From: Kordia sp. SMS9
GTDB taxonomy: Bacteria; Bacteroidota; Bacteroidia; Flavobacteriales; Flavobacteriaceae
Direction of reading: 5' to 3'
DNA length: 64,000 nucleotides
NCBI RefSeq assembly: GCF_003352465.1
Contig: NZ_CP031153.1
Location: forward strand, 482,465 to 546,464
Both the position numbers and the translations under genes were made by a program. Positions 19,704 through 28,262 of the stretch are shown in pieces (position 1 is the stretch's first letter; each line of letters starts with the position of its first letter). The notes under the pieces are model-generated. The model had not been told where the DNA came from. It saw nothing but the letters and a program-made list of their open reading frames with translations, and did no database searches.

Positions 19704-20180
19704 ATGAAATTATTAATTACAGGTATTACCGCGCTCCTATTTCTATCATGTGAAAGCATTCCAAAACAACCAGAGGACATTATCGAAGATTTCATTGTGA
19801 AAATTTTTAAGAGCGATTCATACACAATTGAAGATATAGAAGCCTTTATGATTCCTGAATACTTTCAAAAGAAGAATACTTTATCTGAAAAAAACTTAGA
19901 TATACATCTTTCCTTCATGAGAGAGATCACAAATAGAATGAAGGTATTTCTTAAAGAGAATAATTTTGAATATAAAATTATACCAAAAAATTCTACTGAA
20001 AGTAAAAACTATAAAAACATTGTTTACAGTCGAAATGGCTCCGTATTTTTAATGACCTGTAATGACGAACATGTTGCTACTTTTATTATTGAAGACAAAA
20101 AACTATATGCATACTATGTAGACATTTATCTTTCTGATAAGAAAAATTATGTTCCTTATTTTTTCTTTGAGAAGAATTAA
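19704..20180 (+). CDS. Small predicted lipoprotein of unknown function
   Basis: 158 residues with a lipoprotein signal: MKLLITGITALLFLSC puts the lipobox Cys at residue 16. The rest is a soluble, charged domain (PEDIIEDFIVKIFKSDSYTI, later VFLMTCNDEHVATFIIEDKK) with no family I can name. It starts 19 nt after rodA on the same strand, so it may be read through from the mre operon. Codon use is like its neighbours. Probably membrane-anchored in the envelope. Confidence 0.7.
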   Translation: MKLLITGITALLFLSCESIPKQPEDIIEDFIVKIFKSDSYTIEDIEAFMIPEYFQKKNTLSEKNLDIHLSFMREITNRMKVFLKENNFEYKIIPKNSTESKNYKNIVYSRNGSVFLMTCNDEHVATFIIEDKKLYAYYVDIYLSDKKNYVPYFFFEKN

Positions 20181-20355
20181 TGCGTAAATAAGTAATAAAA
20201 CGTAGAAATGATTACTGTAAGCTTATCATTTTATAAAACAGCCAATACGATTTCTTAAAATTAGCTTTTCATAGAATATTCTTCAAAAATACTTTCTATC
20301 TTTAGTGAGTAAAAAAGCAGTTTTAATTTCCCCTACCAAAATTAAAAATATTTGA

Positions 20356-21912
20356 ATGGAACATATCATACTTTCTTTACTAACCAATAATGGGTATTTA
20401 CATGTGGATCGTGAGTTGTTAAACCTACAATTATTATCGCATCCTGAGTATCCAAGTTTAAAATCTATTACAGATACGCTCGATTATTTTGAGATTGAAA
20501 ATTTAGCCGCCACAGTTCCAAAAGAAGCTTTAGACCAAATGCCAGCATCATTTTTAGCATTGGCAAAAGGCGAAAATGGCGATGAAGTCGTATTGGTAGA
20601 AAAGAAACGCAATGGCATTCACGTTACAAATCCGGAAGAAAAGAAAGAGAAACTTACTGAAGCTGCATTTTCTGAACGTTGGACAGGAACGATTGTCGCG
20701 GTAGAAGAGCAAGAAAAAGCAAGTGGCATACAATCCATTCAACAAGCACTTCCCTATTTTGTGGTGGCAGCCGTAGCTTCCGCGAATGTGATTTTGAATT
20801 TTAGTATTTCGTACTTGTTATATACTTCGCTCACCTTAGTTGGTTTGTACATTAGCATTTTAATTATCCGAGAAGATTTAGGTATTAAAAGTAAAGCAGT
20901 TGCCAAAGTGTGTGGTGCCATTTCTAAAACGAGCACCTGTGGCGAAGTCATCAATACCGAAGGCAATAAAATCTTTGGAATTATTTCTTTAAGCGATGCT
21001 TCGTTTGTGTTTTTTGCAGGTTTATTTTTGATTTTATCTTCCATCGGATTTCACCAAGCAACCTTACTAGGTTTGTCGTTAGCAGGAATTCCTGTGGTGA
21101 TTTATGCCTTGTACAGACAAGGAGTTGTGTTGAAAAAATGGTGTGCTTTGTGTTTGTTAATTGCTGGAATTTTGATACTTCAAACAGCTTTATTATTGGC
21201 AACCTTTAATTTTTATTGGTATTTCTTTACGCCATACATTGTGAAACTCGTGAGCATCTTTGCACTTTTATATATTGGTTGGATGTATTGCAAATCGTAT
21301 TGGGAAAGTCATGAAAAATTGGCAACTACCGAAACTGACTTTTTAAAGTTTAAGCGAAATCCTCAACTGTTTAAAACCCTATTAGAAGAGCAAAGTGTGA
21401 CGAATGCAAATGTGATTGATCCACAATTTCGGGTGGTTTTTGGGAATCCTGAAGGAGTAATTAAGCTGCAAGGTGTTACCAATCCGTTGTGTGGTTTTTG
21501 TACGGCTGCTTTTGAAGCGTATGACAAGTTGATGACAACCTACGGAAACGATATTCAGTTGGAATTTATTTTCAATGTTCCGCCAAATGCGGAAAATAAA
21601 AGTACACAAATTGCTTCACAGTTGATTGATTTGTACACGAAAGATCCTTTAAAATCGTATGCAGCTTTCAAAGATTGGTTTGCCAATAGAGATGTGGATT
21701 CTTGGCAAAAAAAGTTTGGTATTTCAGAAAATTCAATGGTGTTGGAAGTATTGGAAGCACATAGAAAATGGTGTAACACGAATGATGTGAATTATACGCC
21801 TGCCAGTATTTTGAACAATCAATTCTTCCCAAAATCGTATGAAATTAAGGATTTGCCTTTGTTTATTCAAGATATGATTTTGGAATTGCGAGGAAGTGAG
21901 GAAAACGCGTAA
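20356..21912 (+). CDS. C39-like / vitamin K epoxide reductase / thioredoxin fusion protein
   Basis: A 518-residue fusion. Residues 1-120 resemble the C39 peptidase fold (ELLNLQLLSHPEYPSLKSI, later LALAKGENGDEVVLVE and GIHVTNPEE) but lack the catalytic Cys. Residues about 130-310 are a VKOR membrane domain: the loop cysteine Cys195 in TSTCGEVINTEG and the redox pair Cys263-A-L-Cys266 in KKWCALCLL. Residues about 365-500 are a thioredoxin-like domain with Cys379-G-F-Cys382. VKOR-Trx fusions make disulfides in exported proteins, using quinone as acceptor. In Bacteroidota this architecture is, from memory, frequent beside RiPP/lanthipeptide export genes; here no transporter or modification gene is adjacent. 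The upstream region has only a near-consensus TATCTTTA at 20297. Confidence 0.85.
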   Translation: MEHIILSLLTNNGYLHVDRELLNLQLLSHPEYPSLKSITDTLDYFEIENLAATVPKEALDQMPASFLALAKGENGDEVVLVEKKRNGIHVTNPEEKKEKLTEAAFSERWTGTIVAVEEQEKASGIQSIQQALPYFVVAAVASANVILNFSISYLLYTSLTLVGLYISILIIREDLGIKSKAVAKVCGAISKTSTCGEVINTEGNKIFGIISLSDASFVFFAGLFLILSSIGFHQATLLGLSLAGIPVVIYALYRQGVVLKKWCALCLLIAGILILQTALLLATFNFYWYFFTPYIVKLVSIFALLYIGWMYCKSYWESHEKLATTETDFLKFKRNPQLFKTLLEEQSVTNANVIDPQFRVVFGNPEGVIKLQGVTNPLCGFCTAAFEAYDKLMTTYGNDIQLEFIFNVPPNAENKSTQIASQLIDLYTKDPLKSYAAFKDWFANRDVDSWQKKFGISENSMVLEVLEAHRKWCNTNDVNYTPASILNNQFFPKSYEIKDLPLFIQDMILELRGSEENA

Positions 21913-21924
21913 TTTCTAAGAATC

Positions 21925-22407
21925 ATGAATCAGAAAATTGAATCTATTTTAGTTGCTTTACAGCAAACACCTAGATTATTATGTGAATTGATTGACGAAA
22001 TTGATACTGAGCTTTACCAAAAAGAAATCATACAAGGCAAATGGTCTATTCACGAACATGCAACACATATTGCGGTTGGTGATATTTATGGTTTTCAAAA
22101 ACGTTTGGAAGATTTTAAGTTGCAAGAAAAACCTATTTTTCAGCCTTTATCTGGTGACAGTTTCCATAAAAACTTCTTTATAGAGTTAGACTTGCACAAG
22201 TCGATAGCTGATTTTTTTGAAATTCGAAACACAACGATTGAACTCGCCAGAAATTTCCATGAAAATGATTGGCATAAAGTATCTATTCATCCCGAATACA
22301 AAACCTATACACCGTATATTATGTTACGCCATTTATTAATGCATGATCATGCACATCTGTATAAAATAGAAGATATGGGATTTGGAACAAGGCATGTTAA
22401 TCTTTAA
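21925..22407 (+). CDS. DinB-family metal-binding protein
   Basis: 160 residues forming a four-helix DinB_2-type domain. The three expected metal-ligand histidines are visible: one in WSIHEHATHIA and two in LMHDHAHLYKIED. DinB-like proteins include bacillithiol- or mycothiol-dependent transferases and many of unknown substrate. It starts 12 nt after the VKOR fusion gene and probably shares its transcript. The last 11 nt overlap the end of the convergent gene. Confidence 0.8.
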   Translation: MNQKIESILVALQQTPRLLCELIDEIDTELYQKEIIQGKWSIHEHATHIAVGDIYGFQKRLEDFKLQEKPIFQPLSGDSFHKNFFIELDLHKSIADFFEIRNTTIELARNFHENDWHKVSIHPEYKTYTPYIMLRHLLMHDHAHLYKIEDMGFGTRHVNL

Positions 22408-22690
22408 AACTTGAATTGTGTTCGTTTGAGTTATTCCACCAATCTACCACTTCAATTGTCAGCTTGGAAACTTCATCATGCTGTACATCAAAACCATAAT
22501 TGTCATTCAATTCGAACGTAAGTTTCTTTGATATTTTTACAGCATCAGCATCTTTATACAATTCACTGAGAAGCAAGTGGTTTATAGAGTCAAATTCATC
22601 TTCTGGCGAATCAGGTATCAATTCCCAAGCATTAATGATCGTTCTTAATTCCGTAAATTTTCTTTTGTATTCTTTGCTTCGTTTTGACAT
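22397..22690 (-). CDS. Small acidic protein of unknown function
   Basis: 97 residues, basic at the start (MSKRSKEYKRKF) and acidic after that (PDSPEDEFDSI), predicted mostly helical, with no signal peptide or membrane segment. No family recognised. It overlaps the convergent DinB gene by 11 nt, and its start is 37 nt from the end of the nuclease gene on the same strand, so the two may be co-transcribed. Confidence 0.6.
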   Translation of the reverse strand: MSKRSKEYKRKFTELRTIINAWELIPDSPEDEFDSINHLLLSELYKDADAVKISKKLTFELNDNYGFDVQHDEVSKLTIEVVDWWNNSNEHNSSFKD

Positions 22691-22727
22691 TATTTAAAAG
22701 CTTTTAATTTTTGCACCAATTAGTTCG

Positions 22728-23570
22728 CTATCGAAAACTCCATTGTTTATACGTCGTCATGGCTTCTAATTTATTTTCTTTAGCATCGTCTAATTCGGGA
22801 AAGAAGTCGATTCCTGTGCGTTTTTCGAGTTCATCTACGGAAACTACATATTCATACAGCGGTTTGTTGGAAACTTTGTGCGGCAACAAAAACGCAATGA
22901 TTTTGGTATTTCCGCCAGAATTATCTAATAAGATTTTATAAAAATACTTAGGAACCGCCACAGCTTCGCTTCCAATAGTTTTGAGATTGTTTTCTAAAAT
23001 GCCGCCTGTAACCACATATACGCCGTCATATTTTTTTGCCCAATAGCGTACTTTTTGCTCCAATCGGTTCCAAACACCTGCGTTAAATTCGTGCTGTTGC
23101 GGAGAAATATTACTCGTCAAGAAGGTTTCCGTAAAGGCAGCTTTGGTATACTTTCGGTCGGCAGCCGGACATAAATGCCCACGATCGTATCCAGAGTTTT
23201 TATAATTTCGCCAATGTGCTGATTCCGTTGGCACAGCTTCGTCCTGTTCAAAATACGGACGTTTAAAATCTGTATATACTAATTGGTTTTTCTTCAATTC
23301 GTACGCCACCCATTCTGCCTGTTCGAATGCTTCATGATACGACAACGAATAGCCTTCATGATGGATCACTTGTCCCGTAGTTGAACTTGGTAAGTAAAAT
23401 TTGTTGGTTAGCTTTTTTGGTTGACTGTTATCAGATTGCTTTTTCGTTTCGTGAACTTCCACATTAGAATCGTCAGTATTTACAACCTGATTGTCAAGAT
23501 ATTGCTCAAACAGAATCACCGCTGCTCCAATGAGCAATGCGAGTAAAGGATATATTTTGTTTCGTTTCAA
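22728..23570 (-). CDS. Secreted or membrane-anchored DNA/RNA non-specific endonuclease (NUC1 family)
   Basis: 280 residues with an N-terminal hydrophobic anchor or signal (about 6-22) and a beta-beta-alpha-Me nuclease domain. The DRGH signature is intact (D129-R-G-H132, His132 the general base), followed by the Asn motifs LTSNISPQ (Asn154) and QQHEFNAGVWNRLE (Asn163, metal ligand). The family cleaves DNA and RNA without sequence preference; here it probably works outside the cytoplasm in nutrient scavenging or turnover. No immunity-type partner is recognised next to it. Confidence 0.9.
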   Translation of the reverse strand: MKRNKIYPLLALLIGAAVILFEQYLDNQVVNTDDSNVEVHETKKQSDNSQPKKLTNKFYLPSSTTGQVIHHEGYSLSYHEAFEQAEWVAYELKKNQLVYTDFKRPYFEQDEAVPTESAHWRNYKNSGYDRGHLCPAADRKYTKAAFTETFLTSNISPQQHEFNAGVWNRLEQKVRYWAKKYDGVYVVTGGILENNLKTIGSEAVAVPKYFYKILLDNSGGNTKIIAFLLPHKVSNKPLYEYVVSVDELEKRTGIDFFPELDDAKENKLEAMTTYKQWSFR

Positions 23571-23699
23571 TTATTTTAGTTTGTTTTTATGTTTATTCGC
23601 GGATTTGTTTTTGTGAATTTGTTTTTATGAATTTCCTTAGAAAATTTTCAGCCCAAGTTATCAAATTAGTACATTTTCAAATCATCAAATTAAAAACAA

Positions 23700-24809
23700 C
23701 TAGCTTTTCACATCCAACGCATCACGCAACGCGTTTCCAATCAACATAAACGCCATCACCAAACTCATGATCGCAATTCCTGGAATGATAGCTAAATACG
23801 GTTTCCCAAGAATGATGTAACTGTAATGATCTTTAATCATCGCGCCCCAACTTGGCATCGGTGGTTGCGCTCCAATTCCTAAAAAACTCAGTCCACTTTC
23901 TATGAGAATTGCCGCTGCAAAGTTTGCTGCGGAAATTACAATGACAGGCGCCATAATGTTGGGCAATATATGTTTGATGATGATTCTAAAATCATGATAA
24001 CCCAACGCACGCGCCGCAGTTACGTATTGCATCTGTTTGACGCTTAATACTTGCCCGCGCACAATCCGTGCAACTTCTACCCACATGGTCAATCCGACGG
24101 CGACAAATACTTGCCAAAATCCTTTTCCCAGCGTAAGCGTAATCGCGATGACTAATAATAAGGTTGGAATAGACCAAGTCACGTTGATAATCCACATGAT
24201 AATAGCATCTACTCTGCCTTCAAAGTAACCTGCCAATGCACCTAATGAAATTCCAATGATGAGCGATATAAATACGGCGACAAATCCGATTGTGAAAGAA
24301 ATTCGCATGCCAACAAGCATTCTACTCAATACATCACGTCCGTATTTATCGGTTCCTAAGTAAAAGGTTTTTTGCTGAATGAATTGTGTGGGAATGTCAC
24401 TTGCTTGTGTCAATGTTGGAAAGGAATTCAGTGGAATTTCCTTTTCGATTCCTGTCACGGCTTCATCGGTATATTCTGTAATAAAAAGTTGATTGTTATC
24501 GATTCGATAGTTGGTGATGGGAATTTCTTCAGCGGCATTTTCTTTCCCAAAAAAAAGTGTGCTTATAAAACTTTCTTCCTTTTTTTCTGTAGAAGGAATG
24601 GTCAACATTTGCACAGAAAACCCAGGTTTTTTCGAGTGAATAGACAAGTGCATTTGGTTCGCATTCTTGGTATCGTCAGGAGTAAAAATGTATGCAAAAA
24701 TTACCACAAACGCACAGAGTACAATAAAGCTAAAACTCAAAACGCCCCAAAAATTCTTTTTAAATTTTTGGAGCGCTAATTTTGTAAGTGAATTTGAGTT
24801 TTGACTCAT
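23700..24809 (-). CDS. ABC transporter permease, OppC/DppC type
   Basis: 369 residues with an N-terminal membrane segment (about 21-44), a soluble insert (about 50-140) and a binding-protein-dependent transport inner membrane domain. The conserved run GTDKYGRDVLSRMLVGMRIS and the EAA loop (VTAARALGYHDFRIIIKHILPN) are typical of OppC/DppC. It would form a heterodimeric channel for peptides or nickel with an OppB-type partner, but neither OppB, a binding protein nor an ATPase is encoded nearby. It lies 14 nt downstream of the Prc protease gene and probably shares its transcript. Confidence 0.9.
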   Translation of the reverse strand: MSQNSNSLTKLALQKFKKNFWGVLSFSFIVLCAFVVIFAYIFTPDDTKNANQMHLSIHSKKPGFSVQMLTIPSTEKKEESFISTLFFGKENAAEEIPITNYRIDNNQLFITEYTDEAVTGIEKEIPLNSFPTLTQASDIPTQFIQQKTFYLGTDKYGRDVLSRMLVGMRISFTIGFVAVFISLIIGISLGALAGYFEGRVDAIIMWIINVTWSIPTLLLVIAITLTLGKGFWQVFVAVGLTMWVEVARIVRGQVLSVKQMQYVTAARALGYHDFRIIIKHILPNIMAPVIVISAANFAAAILIESGLSFLGIGAQPPMPSWGAMIKDHYSYIILGKPYLAIIPGIAIMSLVMAFMLIGNALRDALDVKS

Positions 24810-24823
24810 TAATATCTTTTAAA

Positions 24824-26950
24824 TTATCCTTTTACAACGGATCTTTTTTTCTTTTTGATGTTGTTCAATTGAATATCTCCCAATACGTTGATTGCTTCTT
24901 CTACGTATACATCTTTTGACAAATCTTCATGCCACGCTTGTCGTTTTCCTTGTAAGGTAGAATCTTTTTTCATCAACAATTCTTCGTACGGCAATGAGTT
25001 GAACACTAAATTGGTATCGTAGTCAGAAATAGCTTTGAAACGTTTTGCATATTCTTCATCCGCGTCTGCTTCTTTTTTATATTCCACATAGTTTAATGGA
25101 TATACATTATCATCACGACGTTTCTTAATCCACTTTGCATTTTCTTCAATCAATTTTAATTGCGCATTGTTTGCCATACGCGCTTTGCTTTGATTAATGG
25201 TTTCTTCATATCCAATATACCCATCCCAAAGATCATACAAAGCAGGATCAATTTGATCCCAAGGTAATGGATTTTCTTGATCTTTTTCACCAATGTCAAT
25301 AAAACTATATTTATCAACCACAACCACATCACTTTTTACACCTTCCAATTGTGTAGATCCACCATTGATTCTGTAGAATTTTTGTGTCGTAAGTTTTAAA
25401 GCTCCAACATTTCCGTCGTTGCCACGCACAAATCTGTTTAAGTCCACAACATTTTGCACTGTTCCTTTTCCGTATGTTTGCTTACTTCCGATGACAATCG
25501 CTCTTTTATAATCTTGCAACGCTGCCGCTAATATTTCAGAAGCAGAAGCTGATAATTCGTTTACCAAAATTACCAACGGTCCATCCCACTGAATGCGACT
25601 GTCTTCATCTTTGAGTACTTCTTTCGCGTCTATGGAACTTTTTACTTGTACAATTGGACCATCTTTAATGAAGAATCCTGCCATATCCACCACAGTTTTC
25701 AACGAGCCACCACCATTATTTCTTAGGTCTAATACCAAACCTTCCATGCCTTGATCTTTAAGACGCTCAATTTCTTTTTTCACGTCGCTTGCAGCATTTC
25801 GCTTGTTATAGTCTTCAAAATCTACGTAAAATTTAGGCAAATTGATGATTCCGAAGGTACGTTGTCCTTTTTTCACTACCGCCGATTTCGCATACGTTTC
25901 TTCAATTTCCACCAAATCTCTTTGGATCGTTATGATTTCGATAGAACCATCTACTTTTTTAACCGTTAAGCTTACTTTCGTTCCTTTTGGTCCTTTGATC
26001 AATTTTACAGCATCATCCAAGCGCATTCCCACAATATCCACAGGTTCTTCGTCTTCTTGTGCAACTTTTAGAATGATATCGCCTGCTTCAATTTTTTTGC
26101 TTCTCCAAGCTGGACCACCCGAAATTACTTCAAAGATTTTAGCACCTTCTGTACGTTTTTGCAAACGCGCTCCAATTCCTTCTAACTTTCCAGACATATT
26201 CATATCAAAACGATCTTTGTCTTGCGGTGCTAAATAAGATGTATGCGGATCGAATTCTTCTACGATTGTATTCACATAAATGCTAAACCAATCTTTTCGT
26301 TCTAAATCATCCATCAAGTCAAAAAACTCAACGTATGTTTTTGCTGTAGATTCACGTGCTTCTTTTTCTAAGCTATCAAAGTCTTTGATTTTATGAGAAG
26401 CATCTTCTTCTTTTTTATTTTTTTCAACTTCGAGTTTGATGTCATAGTTGGCAAGCGTAGAAAATTTCAATTCTTTTCGCCAGCGTTCTTTTAATTCCTT
26501 GACATTTTTGGCGAAATTTAATTTTTCGTAATCCCTATCAATCGTTTCATTCTCAGTAAAGTCGAAAGGTTTTTTCAAGAGTTTTTCTTGAAATGCTTTT
26601 GCTTCTTCCATACGTTTCATCAAACGACCGTATACCAAACTAAAGAATTTTACACCTGGTTCTTTGATTTCATCGTCAATTTTATCTTTGTATTCGCTGA
26701 ATTCTCTGAGGTCTGACGCTAAAAAGTAACGCTTCATTGGATCAACCGCACTGATAAAATCGTTGTATACATTTTCAGAAAAATCGTCATTAATATCTTG
26801 CGGATTAAAATGCCATCTTTTTAGCACATAAGATATTAAATCAACTAAGTTTTTGTCTTTCCCTGGATCGTCAAAGGATTTTTTTGCAAAACTGCAAGAC
26901 ACCATCGCGAAGATTAATAGTGCCACTAAATATATTCTGTTCCTTCTCAT
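24824..26950 (-). CDS. prc: Tail-specific (carboxy-terminal processing) protease Prc, S41 family
   Basis: 708 residues from the start at 26950 (MRRNRIYLVALLIFAMVSC), chosen because it gives a proper lipoprotein or signal sequence with Cys19; an upstream ATG at 26992 would add 14 mostly basic residues. Domain order: a long helical N-terminal domain, PDZ (GIGARLQKRTEGAKIFEVIS), the S41 protease core with LVLDLRNNGGGSL, SASASEILAAALQDYKRA and GSKQTYGKGTVQ (Ser/Lys dyad), and a C-terminal DUF3340-like extension. Prc trims C-termini of periplasmic proteins and controls peptidoglycan hydrolases. Divergent from surE. Confidence 0.93.
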   Translation of the reverse strand: MRRNRIYLVALLIFAMVSCSFAKKSFDDPGKDKNLVDLISYVLKRWHFNPQDINDDFSENVYNDFISAVDPMKRYFLASDLREFSEYKDKIDDEIKEPGVKFFSLVYGRLMKRMEEAKAFQEKLLKKPFDFTENETIDRDYEKLNFAKNVKELKERWRKELKFSTLANYDIKLEVEKNKKEEDASHKIKDFDSLEKEARESTAKTYVEFFDLMDDLERKDWFSIYVNTIVEEFDPHTSYLAPQDKDRFDMNMSGKLEGIGARLQKRTEGAKIFEVISGGPAWRSKKIEAGDIILKVAQEDEEPVDIVGMRLDDAVKLIKGPKGTKVSLTVKKVDGSIEIITIQRDLVEIEETYAKSAVVKKGQRTFGIINLPKFYVDFEDYNKRNAASDVKKEIERLKDQGMEGLVLDLRNNGGGSLKTVVDMAGFFIKDGPIVQVKSSIDAKEVLKDEDSRIQWDGPLVILVNELSASASEILAAALQDYKRAIVIGSKQTYGKGTVQNVVDLNRFVRGNDGNVGALKLTTQKFYRINGGSTQLEGVKSDVVVVDKYSFIDIGEKDQENPLPWDQIDPALYDLWDGYIGYEETINQSKARMANNAQLKLIEENAKWIKKRRDDNVYPLNYVEYKKEADADEEYAKRFKAISDYDTNLVFNSLPYEELLMKKDSTLQGKRQAWHEDLSKDVYVEEAINVLGDIQLNNIKKKKRSVVKG

Positions 26951-27127
26951 AAAAGCTTTAATTTTCACACATTTATTTTTTTTCATTTTCATAAATTAGC
27001 ATTTATCTGATTCTCAATACAAATGCCACAATAGCTTTTTCGCTACTCACTTTAATTTTTTACTAAAATAAAGAAAAAATTATGCCGTTTTTTAACAATC
27101 GTACTAATTTTTTGTTAAACCCAATTA

Positions 27128-27161
27128 TTGATGCAAGTAAACTGTAAATTGTGTACTTTAG
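27128..27161 (+). promoter_or_regulatory. Possible surE promoter
   Basis: A TTG at 27128-27130 and a near-consensus TACTTTAG at 27154-27161 are 23 nt apart, within the Bacteroidota range. The last TTTG position is altered, so support is modest. Confidence 0.35.
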
Positions 27162-27186
27162 CAACTTAAAATGAAGTCCTTTTTTT

Positions 27187-27966
27187 ATGGAAGAAAAACC
27201 TTTGATTTTAGTAACGAATGATGACGGAATTACGGCGCCAGGATTGCGCGCTTTGATTGATGTCATGAACGAATTAGGCGATGTAATTGTCGTAGCTCCA
27301 GATAGTCCGCAAAGTGGAATGGGACATGCAATTACGGTAAATTCTACGATTCACTGCAATGCCATTACAATTGATGATGGTCCACAGATTGAATATTCAA
27401 GTTCGGGAACGCCTGTAGATTGTGTAAAACTTGCCGTGAATGAAATTTTGAATAAGAAACCAGCCATTTGTGTTTCTGGGATTAATCATGGAGCCAATTC
27501 TTCGATCAATGTTATTTATTCAGGAACCATGAGTGCTGCGGTAGAAGCTGGTGTAGAAGGAATTCCTGCGATTGGTTTTTCACTCTTAGATTACGATTGG
27601 GAAGCGAATTTTGATGCTACCAAAAATTATGTCAAGAAAATTACACAAAAAGTATTGGAAAATGGCTTGCCAGAAGGCGTTGTGTTGAACGTAAATATTC
27701 CAAAGTTAAAAGAAAAGGAAATTAAAGGCATTCGAATTTGCAGACAGGCAAAAGCTTATTGGTCGGCAGATTTTGACAAACGCACCAATCCGTACGGGAA
27801 GCAATATTATTGGCTTTCTGGTAATTTTATCAATCAAGATAAAGGGGAAGATACCGACGAATGGGCATTGGCAAACGGCTATGTTTCTATTGTTCCTGTT
27901 CAGTTTGATTTGACAGCGCATCACGCGATACAAAAACTTAATAGTTTAGGATTCAATGAAAAATAA
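27187..27966 (+). CDS. surE: 5'/3'-nucleotidase SurE
   Basis: 259 residues with the SurE metal-binding N-terminus ILVTNDDGITAPGLRAL (Asp12-Asp13) and the further ligand motifs APDSPQSGMGHAIT, SGTPVDCVK and SGINHGANSSINVIYSGTM. SurE dephosphorylates nucleoside monophosphates and short polyphosphates and is linked to stationary-phase survival. It begins a three-gene operon with the next small membrane protein, whose start overlaps it by 11 nt, and lpxB. Confidence 0.96.
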   Translation: MEEKPLILVTNDDGITAPGLRALIDVMNELGDVIVVAPDSPQSGMGHAITVNSTIHCNAITIDDGPQIEYSSSGTPVDCVKLAVNEILNKKPAICVSGINHGANSSINVIYSGTMSAAVEAGVEGIPAIGFSLLDYDWEANFDATKNYVKKITQKVLENGLPEGVVLNVNIPKLKEKEIKGIRICRQAKAYWSADFDKRTNPYGKQYYWLSGNFINQDKGEDTDEWALANGYVSIVPVQFDLTAHHAIQKLNSLGFNEK

Positions 27967-28252
27967 AAAAGAAGTTATCATTGGTGCTATCACAGGTTTG
28001 TGCACCACGATTTTAGGAACATTTTTGTATTTAATGCTTGTGGCATATCAACGAAATGCTTCTTTGGGTGCTGTTTGGGATTTTGCCACGGATGGAAGCG
28101 AAATTAGTTCGGTGATCGTTTTCGGAACCGCATTGAATTTTGCCTCTTTTTTTGGTTTTTTACATTTTAATAAAGAAGCGCACGCCAAAGGTGTGTTGAT
28201 TGTGACTATTTTAACGGGCGTCGCCGTACTTATTCATAAAGTATTCGGATAA
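27956..28252 (+). CDS. Small membrane protein between surE and lpxB
   Basis: 98 residues with about three hydrophobic segments (10-31, 50-68, 76-94), no catalytic motif. It overlaps the surE end by 11 nt and is followed 10 nt later by lpxB, so the three are surely co-transcribed. I recall similar small proteins in this position in other flavobacteria. Function unknown; a role at the inner membrane in lipid A metabolism is only a guess from position. Confidence 0.72.
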   Translation: MKNKKEVIIGAITGLCTTILGTFLYLMLVAYQRNASLGAVWDFATDGSEISSVIVFGTALNFASFFGFLHFNKEAHAKGVLIVTILTGVAVLIHKVFG

Positions 28253-28262
28253 TTTTATACAG

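Noticed and set aside
23571..23699. Repeated TTTGTTTTTRTGAATTT-like units
   Set aside because: Only two or three imperfect A/T-rich units in a spacer; probably low complexity.
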